DNA of 64,000 nucleotides. Source: Orbilia blumenaviensis. Taxonomy: Eukaryota; Ascomycota; Orbiliomycetes; Orbiliales; Orbiliaceae. Positions within the stretch are counted from its first letter, which is position 1, and each line of letters begins with the position of its first letter. Below the pieces are notes generated by a model. It searched no databases. It was not told the origin of the DNA and saw only the letters and a list, made by a program, of their open reading frames with translations. The position numbers were made by a program, and so were the translations under genes. The DNA is taken from contig JAVHNS010000006.1 of assembly GCA_036872755.1 (NCBI GenBank), forward strand, positions 186,001-250,000, written 5' to 3'. This document shows, one piece after another, positions 12,597 to 24,300 of this stretch.

Positions 12597-15500
12597 GGAG
12601 AAAAGGGTACCTATGTCATACGCAGCGTCACGCTGGCTGCGATATGTGGAACAAAACTACCGGAAGGATATTTCAACCATTTGGTAGTAGAAGTAACACT
12701 ATCATGGAACGGCGAGACGGTGCGAGCCAGAGCATTAATAGACTGCGGTGCACCTAGCAACTTCATAGCGACGCGGTTCGCGGCGAGGCACGGCATACCT
12801 CTAGTGAGAAGGAATGAAGTCATCCCACTCGAAGGAGTGAATGGCGCCTCACTGGGCCGCAGCGTCACGCATAAAACAGAAGACTTGGGGATGAAAATAG
12901 ACAATTTTGAAGAATCTATTTCTTTTGATGTCATGGAAATCAGATCATTCGATCTCATACTGGGACTCGCGTGGTTACGCAAAAATAACCCAGACATTAA
13001 TTGGAATACGGGCCATCTTCTAATGCGACGAGCCGCAGGGCCTCGCGTTATCACCATAGGACTAGTTGAAGCGGAACAATTCGACTCCCTACTAGAAGAC
13101 TCCGTACTAGTGGGAGCAACGGTCCTGAAAGAAGCTGCTTCTCAAAGCGAGTCGATGCGGCACATGCCAAAAGAATACGCCGATTTCGCAGATCTAGGAG
13201 AAAAAGAAGCAGCAGATAAGCTACCGGAACACCAGCCCTGGGACCATAAGATCCCACTGGTGCGAGACACCGCGCCTCCCTTCGGGCCAATTTATAAGCT
13301 TTCTCCAACCGAAGATGAGGCACTAAAATTATATATAGAGGAAATGGAGTCGAAAGGCTTCATCCGCGAATCCTCTTCACCAGCAGGGGCACCTATTCTT
13401 TTCGTAAAAAAGAAGGACGGCTCACTGCGGCTCTGTGTGGACTACCGGGCACTTAATAATATAACGATAAAAAACCGGTACCCACTACCTTTAATAGACG
13501 GACTCCTCGACCAGCTGCGGGGCGCCAAAATATTCACTAAATTAGACCTGAGAGGGGCTTATAACTTGGTGCGTATCGCAGCGGGGGAGGAGTGGAAAAC
13601 AGCGTTTAGAACAAGATATGGCCTCTACGAATATTTAGTAATGCCGTTTGGATTAACGAATGCACCAGCGACCTTCCAGTCGCTGCTGAACGCGTTGTTC
13701 CGCGACTTGCTAGATACCTTCGTTATTATTTATTTAGACGACATCCTAATCTTCTCTAAGGATTACAAATCTCATGTGGAACACGTACGCACCGTGCTGC
13801 AGCGACTCAAAGCGGCATCATTATATGTCAAAGCAGAAAAGTGCGAGTTCCATAAAGAAAAAGTGGACTTCCTAGGCTTCACCGTGTCGACTCGCGGCAT
13901 CTCGATGGACGAGAGCAAGGTAGAAGCTGTACACCAATGGAAAGCTCCTCAGAATATAAAACAGCTACAATCCTTCCTAGGTTTTGTGAACTTCTATCAC
14001 CGGTTCCTTGCGAGGCACAGCGCCATAGCAGAACCAATTACAAGACTTTTATCAAAAGAGAAGACATGGGAATGGGGCGAGGAGCAGCAAGCCGCATTCG
14101 AACGCATCAAAAGAAAATTTACAACTGAAATAGTACTACCATACTACGACTGGAAGCGACGCACTGCGGTCGAAACCGATGCCTCTGGATTCGGAATTGG
14201 AGCCTGCCTCTCGCAACAGGACGAAGAGGGTCGCTGGCACCCTGTCTGTTTTTGGAGCAGAAAAATGTCAGGAGCAGAGAGGAACTACGAGGTTTTTGAT
14301 CAAGAAATGCTAGCGGTGGTCGAGGCACTGCGACACTGGGCGGCGTACCTGAAGGGAGCCCAGTTTCAAATCATTATTTACAGCGATCACCGAAGCTTAA
14401 CTTATTTCACAACCTCAAAGCGACTCAATGCGAGACAAGTCAGATGGTCTGAGGAACTAGCAGACTATGACTTCACAATTCAATATCGTCCAGGAAAGGA
14501 TAACGCGGCGGCAGACGCATTGTCTCGCCAGATAGAATACACAGAAGGACATGATAGATCACTGCCACCTCCATTGCTGAAGGCAGGGCAGCTGGTCGCA
14601 GCGATACGCAGTAGGCCACTTGGTACCCTGGCACTGATATCCGCTGGATTTTCACAAGACATCAATAACATCAAGAAAGCGTATCTCAAAGATGAGAAAG
14701 TAAAACGCATTATCAGCGCCATACAGCGAGACGACACGGCATATACGACAGGCTATACATTAGAAGAAGACGGCACGCTGCGGTTCGAAGGCAGATTATA
14801 CATACCCAATGTTTTGAAACTGCGTAAGGATGCGGTACACCGCGTACACGACGCTCCTCTAGCAGGCCATTTCGGTTATCGTAAAACACAAGAATTGTTC
14901 TCTAGGAATTATTACTTCCCAGGATACACCGGATTTATTTACAAATACATTGCGGGATGCGACGTCTGCCAGCGAAACAAGACAATTAGAAGGCTGAAGA
15001 AAGGAAAACTGCTACCACTCCCGGTGCCAGACGCACCGTGGCGCAGTATTTCCATGGATTTTATTGTCAAATTACCTCCGTCGCGAGACCCTACGCTGGG
15101 AGACGCAAGCCCGGAATTTGACACAATTTGGGTGGTAGTAGACAGGTTAACCAAGTTTGCATACTTTGTACCGCTTCGCGGTGAGCCGCAAGCAGAAGAA
15201 CTAGCACAAGCTTATGTGAAACACTTAATTCATAACGGTCTTCCAGACGACTTTGTGTCTGATCGAGGACGAGTTTTCACCTCTAAGTTCATAGCGAGTC
15301 TCTGCGAGGCGACAGGTATCGCAAGGAAGCAATCCACCGCGTTTCACCCCGAGACGGACGGTCAGACAGAAAGGGTCAACCAGATCTTGGAACAACTGAT
15401 AAGGAACTATTGCAATTATAAGCAAAATGACTGGGTCGGCTTGCTTCCGCTCGCAGCGTTTGCATACAATAATACTTATCAAGTGACAATTAAGATGACC

Positions 15501-16127
15501 CCATTCTTTGCTAAACATGGTTACCACCCACGGTTCGAAGCGAACCACCTCGTGAGAAATAAGGTGCCAGCCGCAGAGGAACGCATCGAGGAGTTGAAAT
15601 TGCTACATCAGGCTTGCAAATTAGAGATGAAACAGGCTCAAAATGACCAAGCTAGGTACAGCGACTCGAGGCGAGACGAGACACCAGAATACGAGGTCGG
15701 GCAAAAGGTTATGCTCTCTAGCAAGAATATAGACACTAAGCGACCCTCTGCAAAGCTTGAAGCCAGGTTCTTAGGTCCATATAGAATCACGGCCCGCATT
15801 GGGACGCATGCCTATGAGCTAGCATTACCTAAGAAGATGAGACAACATAATGTTTTCCATGTGTCACTTCTAGAGCCATATATCATAAATGAAATCCACC
15901 CAGCACCCCCCGAGCCGCAGCATGTCGAGGTAGAGGGAGAGGAAGAATGGGAAATAGAAAAGATATTAGCAGAGGATAATTTCAAGAAGGGCGCACGGAG
16001 CCGCACCGAGACGAAGCACTATTTGGTTAAATGGAAAGGTTGGTCGCTAGCAGACGCATCATGGGAGCCTGAAGAACACTTACTGCACGCTGAGGCTAAG
16101 ATTAGAGATTTTAAAAGAACACTTTGA
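12570..16127 (+). CDS. pol: Pol polyprotein: protease, RT, RNase H, integrase, chromodomain
   Basis: The pol frame is open from 12492. I place the start at the ATG overlapping the gag stop; with frameshifting it would be a Gag-Pol fusion from 12567. Counting residues from 12492: protease with D-C-G-A at residues 84-87 (Cys where most families have Ser or Thr), reverse transcriptase with Y-L-D-D at 414-417, RNase H with T-D-A-S-G (Asp 563), an integrase zinc finger ending C-D-V-C (823-826), and a catalytic triad Asp 856, Asp 924, Glu 960 with exactly 35 residues between the last two. A C-terminal chromodomain (about 1151-1208, with Y-L-V-K-W-K-G-W and W-E-P-E) follows the GPY-type region. This is the full chromovirus order with no stop or missing catalytic residue. 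The chromodomain predicts tethering to methylated histone H3 in heterochromatin. Confidence 0.97.
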   Translation: MEATELPSPGEKGTYVIRSVTLAAICGTKLPEGYFNHLVVEVTLSWNGETVRARALIDCGAPSNFIATRFAARHGIPLVRRNEVIPLEGVNGASLGRSVTHKTEDLGMKIDNFEESISFDVMEIRSFDLILGLAWLRKNNPDINWNTGHLLMRRAAGPRVITIGLVEAEQFDSLLEDSVLVGATVLKEAASQSESMRHMPKEYADFADLGEKEAADKLPEHQPWDHKIPLVRDTAPPFGPIYKLSPTEDEALKLYIEEMESKGFIRESSSPAGAPILFVKKKDGSLRLCVDYRALNNITIKNRYPLPLIDGLLDQLRGAKIFTKLDLRGAYNLVRIAAGEEWKTAFRTRYGLYEYLVMPFGLTNAPATFQSLLNALFRDLLDTFVIIYLDDILIFSKDYKSHVEHVRTVLQRLKAASLYVKAEKCEFHKEKVDFLGFTVSTRGISMDESKVEAVHQWKAPQNIKQLQSFLGFVNFYHRFLARHSAIAEPITRLLSKEKTWEWGEEQQAAFERIKRKFTTEIVLPYYDWKRRTAVETDASGFGIGACLSQQDEEGRWHPVCFWSRKMSGAERNYEVFDQEMLAVVEALRHWAAYLKGAQFQIIIYSDHRSLTYFTTSKRLNARQVRWSEELADYDFTIQYRPGKDNAAADALSRQIEYTEGHDRSLPPPLLKAGQLVAAIRSRPLGTLALISAGFSQDINNIKKAYLKDEKVKRIISAIQRDDTAYTTGYTLEEDGTLRFEGRLYIPNVLKLRKDAVHRVHDAPLAGHFGYRKTQELFSRNYYFPGYTGFIYKYIAGCDVCQRNKTIRRLKKGKLLPLPVPDAPWRSISMDFIVKLPPSRDPTLGDASPEFDTIWVVVDRLTKFAYFVPLRGEPQAEELAQAYVKHLIHNGLPDDFVSDRGRVFTSKFIASLCEATGIARKQSTAFHPETDGQTERVNQILEQLIRNYCNYKQNDWVGLLPLAAFAYNNTYQVTIKMTPFFAKHGYHPRFEANHLVRNKVPAAEERIEELKLLHQACKLEMKQAQNDQARYSDSRRDETPEYEVGQKVMLSSKNIDTKRPSAKLEARFLGPYRITARIGTHAYELALPKKMRQHNVFHVSLLEPYIINEIHPAPPEPQHVEVEGEEEWEIEKILAEDNFKKGARSRTETKHYLVKWKGWSLADASWEPEEHLLHAEAKIRDFKRTL

Positions 16128-16308
16128 GAGATTTTGCGAGTCGCAATGACCCGCGGAAAAAACTTGAAATTACTATTAAAAACTCTAGAGTCGCAGCGGG
16201 CCGATCTAGTAAAACTATCAGGAACAAGGCAAATCTAAAAAGACAAAAAACTCCCACAGAAAATTAAGAAAAAATTAACGAAAACAGACGCAGCGACACG
16301 CAGAAAAT

Positions 16309-17235
16309 CTACTCATAATGCAACCAAACCGGACGACTTCTCCTCTTGGAGACCTTATATTTACGGGTCTTCCCGTCTCCATCCTTCTTCTTCCTCCTTC
16401 CACCACGGTGAGGACCGCGGTGACCCGCATTTCTACCGCAATAACAAAGAGCGGCCCCACTACCATCTCCTCCTCCACCTCCACCAGTTCCGCCATCTCC
16501 TCCATCCCCCGCACCGCCGTCACCCGCAGGGGGAGGAGCTCCACCACTCCCATCTCCTCCATCACCACCCCCATCGCCACCTCCCGCAGCGCCATCCCCA
16601 CCATCACCTCCATCACCTCCAATAACCGCTGGAGGACCCCCAACCCCACAACCACAGGAAACGAAAGAACTTAGCGCGCTTTCCAACGCAGCGACACGCG
16701 AAACCAAAGAATTCGGCCCAGGAACCACGGGAAGACCTCCTCGAAGCAACAAGTGCTCCAAAGTTGCGATTTGCTGCGAGGGGGCGTTGAAGTCTGGAAT
16801 ATTGTCGAAGCGACCCGACGCGGCACCCACAGCAACTGGGGCAACCTCAAAGAAGGCTGCTTCCCACCAATCTCGACGAACCACCACACCAGCAGGAATC
16901 CTCATGGTCAGGGTGACCGGATGAACAAGTTGACTCATGCGAGTCGCAACGGGTCGAGCAGCGAAGCCAGCAGCTGTAGAATTGACACCCCCAAATTGAC
17001 AAGGCCGAGTCGCACCGAGTCGCCTCTTGCGGCAACGAGAACAAGCGTCGTGGTCACCGGGGGAAGGGTAGCAAGCAAAGCCTGCAGTTTGACATTGGTC
17101 GCATGCGGTACGCAGCGGGGGACCGAGGTTAATACGAACCGCTTCCGCGATATCGATAGTACGCATACCAAGTTGGCCAGCCATTTTTTTCGAGCGAGGA
17201 AGGGCGAGACGAGGCGAAAAGAAATTGTTATACAC
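16309..17235 (-). CDS. Antisense ORF in the chromovirus with a zinc-cluster-like motif
   Basis: This 308-codon ORF lies between pol and the 3' LTR on the opposite strand, tail to tail with pol. Cysteines 45, 48, 55, 65, 68 and 79 form C-x2-C-x6-C-x9-C-x2-C-x10-C, followed by R-K-R-R. This resembles the fungal Zn(II)2Cys6 DNA-binding cluster, although the last spacing is longer than usual. A short leucine-rich helix (about 176-192) could dimerise. Residues 199-262 are Gly/Asp-rich repeats, then comes a C-Y-C-G...G-H-R-G-P-H motif (264-276) and a very basic tail (278-303) that could be a nuclear signal. The first ATG is at 17235; a second at 17184 may be the real start. No standard chromovirus protein corresponds to it. 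Its role is unknown. A nuclear regulator of the element or of host chromatin is inference. The Gly-rich part may inflate the ORF length by composition, but the cysteine array lies outside it. Confidence 0.6.
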   Translation of the reverse strand: MYNNFFSPRLALPRSKKMAGQLGMRTIDIAEAVRINLGPPLRTACDQCQTAGFACYPSPGDHDACSRCRKRRLGATRPCQFGGVNSTAAGFAARPVATRMSQLVHPVTLTMRIPAGVVVRRDWWEAAFFEVAPVAVGAASGRFDNIPDFNAPSQQIATLEHLLLRGGLPVVPGPNSLVSRVAALESALSSFVSCGCGVGGPPAVIGGDGGDGGDGAAGGGDGGGDGGDGSGGAPPPAGDGGAGDGGDGGTGGGGGGDGSGAALCYCGRNAGHRGPHRGGRRKKKDGDGKTRKYKVSKRRSRPVWLHYE

Positions 17236-18017
17236 TCCGCGAGGCAGAGCGAGACGAGGAGGGAAGAATTGTAAGTTGTTGACTTGAAAATTTTAGAACG
17301 TTTTAGGACTGTTGATCCAGAAGAGCTGTTTATTGGAATATTTTGGGGTGAAGAGAAGAAGAAAGGGACGAAAGGGCGCGAGACGCAGCGTTATATGTTA
17401 GATTTCGGCTTTCTTTGAGATTCTAGAAGCTGGGATTCATACAGTTTACAGTCACATCCTCACGCTACGAGCCGCAAAACGCAAGCTTTAAGGCCACGGG
17501 CCGTAGAGCACGGTTGCTGAAGGTCGCAACCCATGGAATGCAAGCTTCATGATAATGCAAGCTCGCGGGTCGACGCATAGCACGGCAAGTTTAATTTTAT
17601 ACGGTCGGCCGCCCACACCACACCAAAAATCCCTAGAATACGACGTGCCGCGGGCCGTCGCAGAACAAACCCAAGATCTTTCATACAACTTCACGGTACG
17701 CAGTCTCCCGCAGAGTCACAGTGCATAAGTGGAATCCCTAGCATGTATAGAGTTTTGTTTTGAGTTTATAGCTAGCGTGTTGTTTTTGTTGCATATTGTT
17801 TTCATACGCTTGAGCCTAGCGGCCAAGCTCAGAGCCTCCGAAACACCCGCGCAGAGTCGCAGCGGTATGATGACACTGGTAAGCTGGAGCCTAGGACTGG
17901 CCCCCTAGAACACTCTCTAGGCTACGCAGGAGAACTACAGCTTCAACACGGGTCGCAGCGACGAGGTCTCATTTAGTTTTTAGCAAGCAAGCTTCGAAGG
18001 CTATTAGAGAGGGATGG
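17236..18017 (+). other. 3' non-coding region of the chromovirus with polypurine tract
   Basis: I see no sense ORF worth calling. The stretch would hold the promoter of the antisense ORF. It ends in the purine run AGAGAGGGATGG (18006-18017), directly abutting the 3' LTR and fitting the plus-strand primer. Variants of GTCGCAGCG recur here and in the preceding kilobase (for example near 17383, 17853 and 17950). Confidence 0.8.
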
Positions 18018-18347
18018 TGTCAGGCCGCGCACCCACGCGGTGGTGCGCAAAATACAACAAGGTCAACACAACGGCTAGAGCTACCCGGTCCGGGCAACAC
18101 GAACACGCGGCGACCCACCCGGAGACCCACCCGGGCAACTTCGGTCCTCGGGCCAACGTCAGTTCAGTTCCCTTGATCCGGAAGCAATAGAGAGCCGCGG
18201 CCTGACGCTGTGATACGCATATCCTTCAGTATATAAAGCATAGATAGCAGTCATGTATATAGCTCCTTGTCTTTTAATCTATAACCATAACTAAGGTCAT
18301 ATTCTCAACCGTCGTGACACGCACACTCTCGCACATATAACCTTACA
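18018..18347 (+). repeat. 3' LTR of the chromovirus
   Basis: Identical to 11254-11583 over 330 bp as read by eye. It is followed by the target duplication ATATA (18348-18352). Identity of the two LTRs implies a very recent insertion, because both are copied from one template at integration. Confidence 0.97.
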
Positions 18348-21300
18348 ATATAAATAAATATATTTTATCTCTTTTTTTAAAATTTAAAACTTTCTTTTAT
18401 TATTTATTATAATAATAATTTTTTTTTTTTTATAAAAATTGAAAATTTTTTATAAAAATATTATAAATATTCTTTATTAATTTTATATATTTTTTAGTTT
18501 TAGGAATAATTTTTTTTAATATAAAAAAAAGAAGGATAGTTTTAGGTATTTATTTTTTTAATATTTCATATAAAATATATTTAATAATTAAATATTAAAA
18601 AATATTATAAATAAATTTTATTATAAATAAAAAAGATATTTAATTATTTTGGATATAATTAAAAAAATTTTAAAAGTAAATTTTAAAAATTTAAATAAAT
18701 TTTTTAAAAATTTTATTTATTTAAATATAATTTTTAATTATAATATTTAATTTAATATTAATTTAATTTATAATTAATTATTAATATTTATTTATAAAAA
18801 AAAGATTATAATTAAAAATATATTTTTATTAAATTTTATATTTAAAAAAAACATAATTATAATAAATTTATTATAATTTTTTAGTTTTTTATTAATTATT
18901 TTATAAAATAAAAATAATAATTTTTATTAATTTATTTATAATAATTAATATTTTGTTATATAATTTATTAATAAAAAAATTTTATATTAAAAACATTTTT
19001 TATATAAAATTATAAGTAATAATTTTGAAAAATATATTTAATATGTTATGTAATTAAAAAATTTTGTAAAATTTATAATAATTAAATTTATTTTTATAAT
19101 AAAAATTATAAATTTTAATATATTTCTTAATTTATTTTCTTATTTGAAATCAGAAATAAATTTTTATGATAAGTTTTTAAATATAATTAATTTTTAAATA
19201 ATTATAAATTAAATGATTATAATGTAAAAAAATAATTTTTTTTTAAAATTTTTTAATTAAAATATAAAATAAATTTTAAAATATAATAATTTTATTAATT
19301 AATTTAAAATAAAAAAATATATTTTTTTTTTTTAAAATTTATTATATAATAAAATTTTATTTATAAATTTTAAAAATTTTTTATTAAAAATTATTTTTAA
19401 TATTATATTTTATTAAATTTAAGAATTTATTAATAAAAATTTGATTTTTAATATTATTATATTTGAAAATTATTTTTTTATTAAATTTAATATTTTTAAT
19501 AAAATCTAATTTTTTATTTATTATATTAATAAAAATATTTTTTTTTTTTTTAAAATATAATATTTTTATATTATATTTGTTAAAAAATTTTTATTATTAA
19601 ATTTATTATTTATTAAATTCCTTCATAATTAAGAAATAAGTAAGATTTTTATGGTTAAATAAAATTATAAAAAATTCTTTATTTTAAAAATAAATATATT
19701 ATTTTTAATATATTTTTATAATAGTTATTAATTTCTTATTATAAATAGTATATTGTAGTTGTATAATATTGAATTTATAAAAAATATAAACAATAAAATA
19801 TCATTATTTATTTTTATAAAATTAAAATAAATAAATTTTTAATATTATTATAAAAATATTGATTTTAATTTTAATAAATAATTTTAAATTATAAAATTTA
19901 AAAATAAAAATAAAAATAAATAAATTTTTTAAAATCTCAAAAACTTAAATTTTTTTAAATATTATTTCAAACTTCAATTATTTTTTAATAAATTCAAAAA
20001 ATATTATTAATATAAAACTATATTTTTAAATAAATTATTAATAATAATTATAAAATTTAAAAAATAATTATATTTTTTTAATATTTTTAAAAAAAGATTA
20101 ATTTTAAATAATTTAAATTTTTTTTAAATTTATTTTAATTTTATTTAAAATAATTATAATTTTTAAAAATTTATATTTAGTAATAATAAATTTTAATTTA
20201 TTTAATATTATTTATAAATCATAATTTTAAAAGGATTTTAATATTACATTAACATTTTTTTTATATTTTTTTTAATATTTTGTTGAAAATTAAAATATTA
20301 TTTAAATAAATAATATAAATAATATTTATATATTTTTAAAATATATAATTTATAAAAGTTTAAAAAGAAGTTAATATATTAATTAATTTAAATAATATAA
20401 TTAAATATTTAAATAAATTGTAGTAATATTGAAAAACTATTTTTTATTTTTTTTTTAAATTTATTTTAATATTGTAGTAAATATTAATAATATTTAATTT
20501 AATAAAATAATTCATATTTGTTAAATAATTAAAAGATTTACTTATCAATAATAGAAGTTTAATATTTTTAATTATAATGTTGTTTAAATTTCTATAATTA
20601 ATATATATTTATAATTTTCTATTAAATTTTAATATAAATAATATAAAATATTTTATAAATAAATTAAAAAATCAAATAAATCCATTATAAAAATTTTTAT
20701 TAATATATTTATATAAAACCACAATTTCTTTTTTTATATATACATATATAAATAAAAATTTTAATTAAATTTTTTTTTTAAAAAAATATAATATATAAAC
20801 TAATTAATTTTTGGTAAAAAATCCTATTTATCTAAAAATTAAAAAATTAATTTATTATCTTCAAAAATCCAATCTAAAATCTTCTTCTTTTTTTTATTAA
20901 TTTTTCATATTTTAAAAAAAATATATCATATAAAATAAAATTTATTTCAAAAACAATTATTAATTTTTTTTTATAATATATATTAAATAAATTAATAATA
21001 AACTTTTTTTAAAAATTAATTATTTAATCAAATTTTAAAATAAATTTTTTTATAATTATATTTTAAAAATTTAAAATAATAAATTTTTTAATTAATATTT
21101 AAATTATATTTTTTTAATTAAAAAAATTTAAAAATTAATTTGTAAGAAGTTTCTAAAATATTTATTATAATTATTTTTAAATATTCATTTATAAAAAATG
21201 TAAAAATAATTTCATAAATAATTATTTTAAAAAAGTTATTATTAAAAGTAGTAACATATATTTTTTAAAATTTTTAAATATAAAATAAATTAAATTATTT

Positions 21301-24300
21301 AATGATTTTAAAATAAATAAATGAATTTTTTGCTTTATAATTTAATAAAAATGTGCTAAGATTTTTATTAATATTGATTAATAAAAAAAAAAAATTTTTA
21401 ATTAATTATAAAAAAAATTATTTAAATAATTTATTTTTAACAATATATAATTTAAATCTTTTAAACAATATTAAATTTTAAAGTTTATTTAATTTTTTCC
21501 TTCCATATTTATTTTTTTATAAATATTTATAAATTTAATTTTATTAATATATCAGATTTTATTAGAATTTAATTGAAATTATTTTTTTCTAAAATTGATA
21601 ATCTTAAATTAAAAATAAAATAAAATAAAATTATCTTATCTATAATTTAAATAAACTTTTTAAAAATAATATCTAAAGTCAAATTAATAATCAAAAATAT
21701 AATTTTAATAAATTATATATTACCATTCTATATTTTATATATTAGATTTAATTTTTAATATATAAAAATTTCCAATAAAAATAATATATTTTCAAATATA
21801 ATAAATATAAAGGTTATATTTTTTATAAAATAAATAAATAATTGGTTTTTTATAAAATTAATATTTTTGATTTATCTTTTTAATTAGATTATATTTTTTA
21901 ATATAGTTTATTTTAATAATATTATAATATTTTTTTTTTTTAAAATATTTATTAATTTTTTTATTATAGTTAATATTAAATTAAATAACACATATATTTT
22001 GGTGGATTAATCATTAAATAATAATTTAAAAAAAATATTAGGAAAAACATTTTTAATACTTAAAAAAAATATTAAAATTATAAAAAATAAACTAAATATA
22101 ATTAAAATTTCTAATATATAAACTCCATTCATTATAATAAAAATTATAAAAATAAAAAATATAATTATAAAATCTTATATTTAAAAATCAATTTCTATAA
22201 AAATAATAATTTAAAATAACTTCCTAATATTTTAAAATAATATATTTAATTTTATCAATTTGTTTGTAAATAAAAAAAAAATTAATATTTTTAATTTCTT
22301 TATAATAAATTTCCTAATTTTCTATAAAATCAATTTTATAAAAATTATTATTAATATAAAAAAAAATTATTTTTAATTTTTAATATATTTGTATTTAATA
22401 TATTTAACAATAAAAATAATATAATAATTTAAATATTTAAAATTTAATCAACTTTAAATTATATAATTATAATTTTTATATTAATTATAAATTCCTTTTT
22501 AATAATTTATATATTAAATTTATTTTTCTTTAAATTTTATAAAAATTATATTATTAACATAAATTTTAAAAATAAAAATTTTATTATTATTTTAATTTTT
22601 GTAAAATATAATTAAAAAATTAAAATAAAATTTTTTATAAATTTCCTTTTTATTATTTAAATATTCCATAAAAAAATTTTTTTATTTATAAAAAATTTAA
22701 TTATAAATAAATAATAAATCTATTTTAATAAAAAAATCCTTTATTATATTAATAAATCATAAATAAATTTTAAAATTTTATAATATAAGATCAATATAAA
22801 TTAAATAAATATAATAAATTTTTTTAAATATATATTCTTAAAAAAGTTTTTTATTAAAATATTTTTTATAATTTAAATAAATTTTAAATATTAAATTATT
22901 CTAAAATTAATAATATTTTTAAAAAATTAAATTATAAATAATTAAAATAATTTTAAATTTAATTTTTTTTTTTTAAATAATAAATTTAGAAATATTTATA
23001 AATTAATTAAAAGTAATTAAATAATTAGAAACTTATTTAAGAATTCATTATTAAAATTATTTAATTTTTTAAAAAATAAACTAATATATTATTTAAATTT
23101 TTTTTATAATAAGTAATAATAAAAAATTAATGTTTATAAATTTAATATTTTTATATTATTGAAATATATTATTTTATTATAATTTTTTATAATTTCTAAC
23201 AATATATTTTAATTTATTATAATTATAATAAATAAAACTATTAAATTTTAATTTTTTAAATTTTTTATTATATAAATAATTATATTAAATTATATTAAAA
23301 TTTATAAAAATTAATTTAAAAATTTTATTTAAAATAAAATTTTTATTTTTATTTTTATACCAATTCCTATTTTCTTTATTATTCTAATTTTAAAATACCT
23401 TCCTCTTATTCTTATCCTTTTTAAAACTATAATCATAAAAATTCTTTTTTTTCTAATTATACTTATTATATTAATAAATATTATTAATTTTAATAATTAT
23501 CTTCTACATCTCCATTCATTTAAAAAATTTTTTAAATTATTATTTTTTAAAAAAAACTTAAATTTTTAATTTTAATTTCAATCTTTTTCAAATTTGGTAA
23601 GTAATATTAAATTTATTTTATTTAATAAAAAAAATAATTTAATTAAATTTATAAAAATATCCACAAACTAAATTAATTTATTTAAATTTTTTAAAATTTT
23701 TATAAATTTTATTAATTTTATTATCTTCTCTATATTATTATTTAAAAAACATAATAAATTCTACATAATTTATTATAATTTTAAAAATATAAATATTAAA
23801 ATCAATTTTATTTTTAATATAATAATTATTATAATTAATAAATACTTAAAAAATCAAATCTTTTAAATACATTTTTATAAAAATAATTTTAAATTTATTA
23901 TTTAAAAATCTATCTTTTTATATTTTAAAATAAATTAAAAATTAATAGAAAAAATAATTAATTTTCTCAAATTTATTAAAATATTTTATTAAATTTTTAA
24001 TTTTAAGTATTTTGTTAATATTAATTCTGATTTTTTTTTTTATTATAATTTATTTTAAAAAAATTATATTTTAATTATTTTTATATAAATATATTTTTTT
24101 TATCTATAATACTTTATTTATATTTATTTTTTAAAATAACAAATTTTTTCATAAATTTTTCCACAATAAATAATAAAGTTTATTTTTTTAAAAATTTTTT
24201 TATATTAATTATTATATTTTTAAATTATTTTTTTTTTATATTATTTTTAATTATTAATTAATTAATAATTATAATGTTAATATTTTTAATATTTTTTAAT

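Larger units (their letters stand above)
11254..18347 (+). mobile_element. Intact Ty3/gypsy chromovirus with identical LTRs
   Basis: This 7094-bp LTR retrotransposon is bounded by identical 330-bp direct repeats (TG...CA) and flanked by ATATA on both sides (11249-11253 and 18348-18352). It contains, in order, a self-priming site, gag, a frameshift signal, pol (protease, RT, RNase H, integrase, chromodomain), a long antisense ORF and a polypurine tract. Gag and pol have no internal stops. Its base composition is normal (GC-rich LTRs) and shows no RIP mutations, in sharp contrast to its surroundings. The uninterrupted target can be read in copy A at 5126-5130. LTR identity, target duplication and open frames indicate a recent, probably autonomous insertion. 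The chromodomain fits its landing inside heterochromatin. Confidence 0.97.

Noticed and set aside
12574..12600. Possible pseudoknot: loop CTCC (12585-12588) with GGAG (12597-12600)
   Set aside because: The pairing exists, but no bases remain to cross the 7-bp first stem, so the geometry is unlikely. The simple hairpin is kept.
16318..16674. Plus-strand ORF of 118 codons opposite the antisense ORF
   Set aside because: Its product is only Ser/Thr/Pro repeats, the mirror of the Gly/Asp-rich part of the antisense frame, with no motif of its own.
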